NCBI RefSeq assembly: GCF_900109145.1
Contig: NZ_FNYY01000021.1
Coordinates: 1-64,000 of the forward strand
From: Marinovum algicola
GTDB lineage: Bacteria; Pseudomonadota; Alphaproteobacteria; Rhodobacterales; Rhodobacteraceae
Direction: 5' to 3'
Length of the DNA stretch: 64,000 nucleotides
Positions 61,980 to 64,000 of this stretch are shown here, piece after piece (the stretch's first letter is position 1; every line of letters begins with the position of its first letter). The notes under the pieces were generated by a model. The model was not told the origin of the DNA. It did not search any database and saw only the letters and a program-made list of their open reading frames with translations. The position numbers and the translations under genes are program-made.

Positions 61980-62057
61980 ATGACGAATTTCAAACAGGGC
62001 GTGGCGGCCTCGGGCCTGGCGATCTGGTGGATCGAACGCCCGCGCGCGACCCCCTGA
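61980..62057 (+). CDS. 25-codon frame with strong ribosome site, likely gene remnant
   Basis: The frame reads MTNFKQGVAASGLAIWW then IERPRATP and stops. GGAGGGAGGACAGG precedes ATG 61980, better than the site of the sulfatase. The first half looks like the start of a signal peptide, as in a transporter binding protein, but it breaks off. A deletion between this start and the sulfatase would explain it. It may also be a leader peptide. Reliable only as an observation. Confidence 0.35.
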   Translation: MTNFKQGVAASGLAIWWIERPRATP

Positions 62058-62078
62058 AACCACTTTGAAAGTATCCGC

Positions 62079-63506
62079 ATGACCGCGAAAAACATCATCC
62101 TCTTCATCACCGATCAATGGCGCTGGGACACGCTGAACCAGCCCGGCCATCCCTGCAAGCTGCCGCATCTTCAGGCGTTTCGTGACGAGGCCACGAACCA
62201 CGTCAACGCCTTCACCTCGGTGCCGCTCTGCACGCCGGCGCGCGGCAGTCTCTTTACCGGAAAATGGCCGCATCAGACCGGCACCATGGACAATGTGCAG
62301 GGCTCCTCCTTCTATCCGCAGGGCAAGCTCCACCCCAGCCACAAGACCTATATGGAGCGGTTGCAGGAGGCGGGATACGACGTGTCCTTCATCGGCAAAT
62401 GGCATCTTGGCGCCGGCACGTTGTCGGATCGCGGCATCGACGCCCAACTGTCGGACGGCGGCAGCGAGCCGCTGATCCCGGCCAATGATCTGGAGTTCGC
62501 CACGCCGCGCAAGACGCCGTTCTACGGCACGATCACCAAAGGCACCCACATGGACGAAAAGCGGGTGATGGCGGGGATTGAAAAGCTCGAGAGCCTCTCG
62601 GCCAGCGGCAAGCCCTTCTGCCTGATCGTGTCGCTCCCCGGGCCGCATTTCCCGCATCACGTGCCGGCGGAATGGGTGGGGATGTATGACGATCTGCCCG
62701 ACGACTACATGCCCGAGAATTTCGTTCCGCAATTCACCGAAGCGGGCAAGCCGCAGGCCCAAGGCGCGCATTACTGGCCCTGTCAGGACACCCGTGGCCT
62801 CGACCAGCAGGACTGGCGCCGCACCGCGCAGCATTACTTTGGCTTCTGCTCCTTCATCGACGATCTCTTTGGCCGGTTCCGGCGCGAGATGACGGCGCTG
62901 GGGCTGGACGAGACCACCAGCCTCGCCTTCACCGCCGATCACGGCGAGATGCTGGGCGCGCATGGCTGGTTCGACAAGGGGCCGTTTTTTTACGAGGAGG
63001 TGATGCGCATCCCGATGCTGATCCGCGAGGCGGGGCAGGGGGCCGGTGCCGTCAACGCCGGGTTCGTGGGCTTCCGTGACCTCTTTCCGACGCTGCTGGC
63101 CGAAAGTGATGCGGCCGGTCTGCTGACGCCGGAGGAGGCCGGGCGCAGCTTTGACGCCACCGCGCATGACCACGCGACTTATGGCTACGACGCCTATCAG
63201 GGCCGGCAGTTCAAATTCCGTGGCATCCGCGAAGCGCGCTACAAATACGCCTGGAGCCCGCATGACCTCGAAGAGCTCTACGATCTCGAGACCGACCCGC
63301 AGGAGCGCATCAACCGGGCGGAGGATCCGGCGCTGAAGGCGGAAAAGGCGCGGCTGAAAACCCGGCTGTTCGACTGGATGCAGGCCGAGGGCGATGCGCT
63401 GGCCTTTGGCGGCTATCACCTGCCGGTGGGCAGCTATATCGACGGTCGCCCGGCGCAGGAACAACACGACCATCAGCAACATCTCAATCCGGCGTTGAAG
63501 CAATGA
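62079..63506 (+). CDS. Type I sulfatase
   Basis: A 475-residue alkaline-phosphatase-fold sulfatase. C51-T-P-A-R55 (in PLCTPARGSLFTGKWPHQTG) is the formylglycine site, TDQWRWD near the start and TADHGEMLGAHGWFDKG (about 285-301) bind the metal. No signal peptide, so cytoplasmic. It probably releases sulfate from a sulfate ester. The start ATG 62079 has only GAAAG upstream. The GntR motifs on both sides tie it to the aldehyde dehydrogenase. Confidence 0.88.
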   Translation: MTAKNIILFITDQWRWDTLNQPGHPCKLPHLQAFRDEATNHVNAFTSVPLCTPARGSLFTGKWPHQTGTMDNVQGSSFYPQGKLHPSHKTYMERLQEAGYDVSFIGKWHLGAGTLSDRGIDAQLSDGGSEPLIPANDLEFATPRKTPFYGTITKGTHMDEKRVMAGIEKLESLSASGKPFCLIVSLPGPHFPHHVPAEWVGMYDDLPDDYMPENFVPQFTEAGKPQAQGAHYWPCQDTRGLDQQDWRRTAQHYFGFCSFIDDLFGRFRREMTALGLDETTSLAFTADHGEMLGAHGWFDKGPFFYEEVMRIPMLIREAGQGAGAVNAGFVGFRDLFPTLLAESDAAGLLTPEEAGRSFDATAHDHATYGYDAYQGRQFKFRGIREARYKYAWSPHDLEELYDLETDPQERINRAEDPALKAEKARLKTRLFDWMQAEGDALAFGGYHLPVGSYIDGRPAQEQHDHQQHLNPALKQ

Positions 63507-63586
63507 CAATCACCGAAATCAGGACCTGCATGGATCATCTTCCGGGGGCATGGGATCGGGGTCGACTCCTGTTTCGGCGAGTGTTA

Positions 63587-63601
63587 AACATATTATGAAT
63601 G
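63587..63601. promoter_or_regulatory. GntR operator copy 3
   Basis: AAACATATTATGAAT, 25 bases upstream of the aldehyde dehydrogenase start; matches copies 1 and 2. Confidence 0.65.
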
Positions 63602-63625
63602 TACTTACAGCCTGCGGAGACGCCC

Positions 63626-64000
63626 ATGGTCCGGCACAAGAAGATGTATATCGGCGGTGAACTGGTGGAGGGGCAGGCCCGCCTCGACGTGGTGAACCCG
63701 GCCACCGAGGATTGCGTGGCCACGGTCGCCGCTGCCGGGCTGGACGACGTGGACAGGGCCCTGAAGGCCGCCCGGGCCGCCGCGCCCGGCTGGGCCGCGA
63801 CGCCGGTGGCCGAGCGCCAGCGCTGGATGCTGAAACTGCGCGGCGCGGTGATCGCCAATCAAGAGATGCTGCGCGAGTGCATCCATCAGGAGATGGGCAA
63901 GCCCTGGGGCGGCACGCAGGAGGATTTCGACCTGCTGGAGCGGTCGCTGAAATTCTATGCCGAGGAAATCCAGCGCGTTCACGACGAGACGTTGCGCGAT
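63626..64000 (+). CDS. Aldehyde dehydrogenase, N-terminal part
   Basis: Only the first 125 residues are inside the window. The sequence (YIGGELVEGQARLDVVNPATEDCVATVAAAGLDDVDRALKAARAAAPGWAATPVAERQRWMLKL) is the N-terminal NAD-binding segment of the aldehyde dehydrogenase superfamily. GGAGA precedes ATG 63626. Catalytic Cys and Glu would lie beyond the edge. It would oxidise an aldehyde, perhaps freed by the sulfatase. Confidence 0.88.
   Translation, partial: MVRHKKMYIGGELVEGQARLDVVNPATEDCVATVAAAGLDDVDRALKAARAAAPGWAATPVAERQRWMLKLRGAVIANQEMLRECIHQEMGKPWGGTQEDFDLLERSLKFYAEEIQRVHDETLRD

Overview
The window is high-GC DNA with dense, short-spaced operons. The gene families present (TRAP and Liv transporters, BKACE, an H-NOX/histidine kinase pair, DUF2927, a TelA/XpaC/TerC set, many small ATGA or GTGA overlaps) point to an alphaproteobacterium, most likely Rhodobacterales (Roseobacter/Paracoccaceae). 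Genus cannot be fixed from sequence alone. Nothing here is clearly plasmid- or phage-borne except the first 1.45 kb.

Layout. (1) 1-1450: the end of an IS3-family element inserted into a TniB-type transposon remnant, followed by a terminator and repeated transposon-end motifs. (2) 1.5-8.7 kb: a TetR gene with two palindromic operators beside an aldo/keto reductase, an SDR and a membrane protein; then an IMPACT-type protein, and a LysR gene next to wrbA, a DsbA-like thiol oxidoreductase, a DUF1127-like microprotein and an EamA exporter. (3) 8.7-23.6 kb: an IclR gene divergent from a long plus-strand catabolic cluster: cyclase, cupin, SDR, 3-hydroxyacyl-CoA-dehydrogenase-like enzyme, a complete Liv-type ABC importer, BKACE, glutathione transferase, a complete TRAP importer and a sulfatase. 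(4) 23.7-25 kb: dtd and a PfkB sugar kinase. (5) 25.3-34.4 kb, all minus strand: TerC, a small membrane protein, XpaC, TelA, a DUF2927 lipoprotein, an SPFH/GYF protein, a TadE/TadG pair and a double-zinc-ribbon membrane protein; this looks like an envelope-stress module. (6) 34.5-60.9 kb: mostly housekeeping (rluB, tadA, rluE, hemF, rsmC, clpS, a D-Ala-D-Ala carboxypeptidase, pyrD, a 5'-nucleotidase, SRAP, tRNA-Gly, an ABC exporter, an acyl-CoA ligase, pth, rplY, lldD, trpA, ychF), with an H-NOX/hybrid kinase pair, a frameshifted DUF1992 gene and repeat-rich intergenic DNA. (7) 61-64 kb: a GntR gene, a second sulfatase and an aldehyde dehydrogenase cut by the window edge, linked by three copies of one operator-like motif.

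How the genes fit together: region 3 reads as uptake plus beta-oxidation-like degradation of a carboxylic acid, whose beta-keto product BKACE would cleave with acetyl-CoA; the sulfatase suggests a sulfated precursor. Region 7 could be a second sulfate-ester locus. Regulatory proposals (TetR, LysR, IclR, GntR and PhoB sites) come from inverted or direct repeats read in the sequence and are not tested. No CRISPR array, rRNA operon, or complete prophage was seen.
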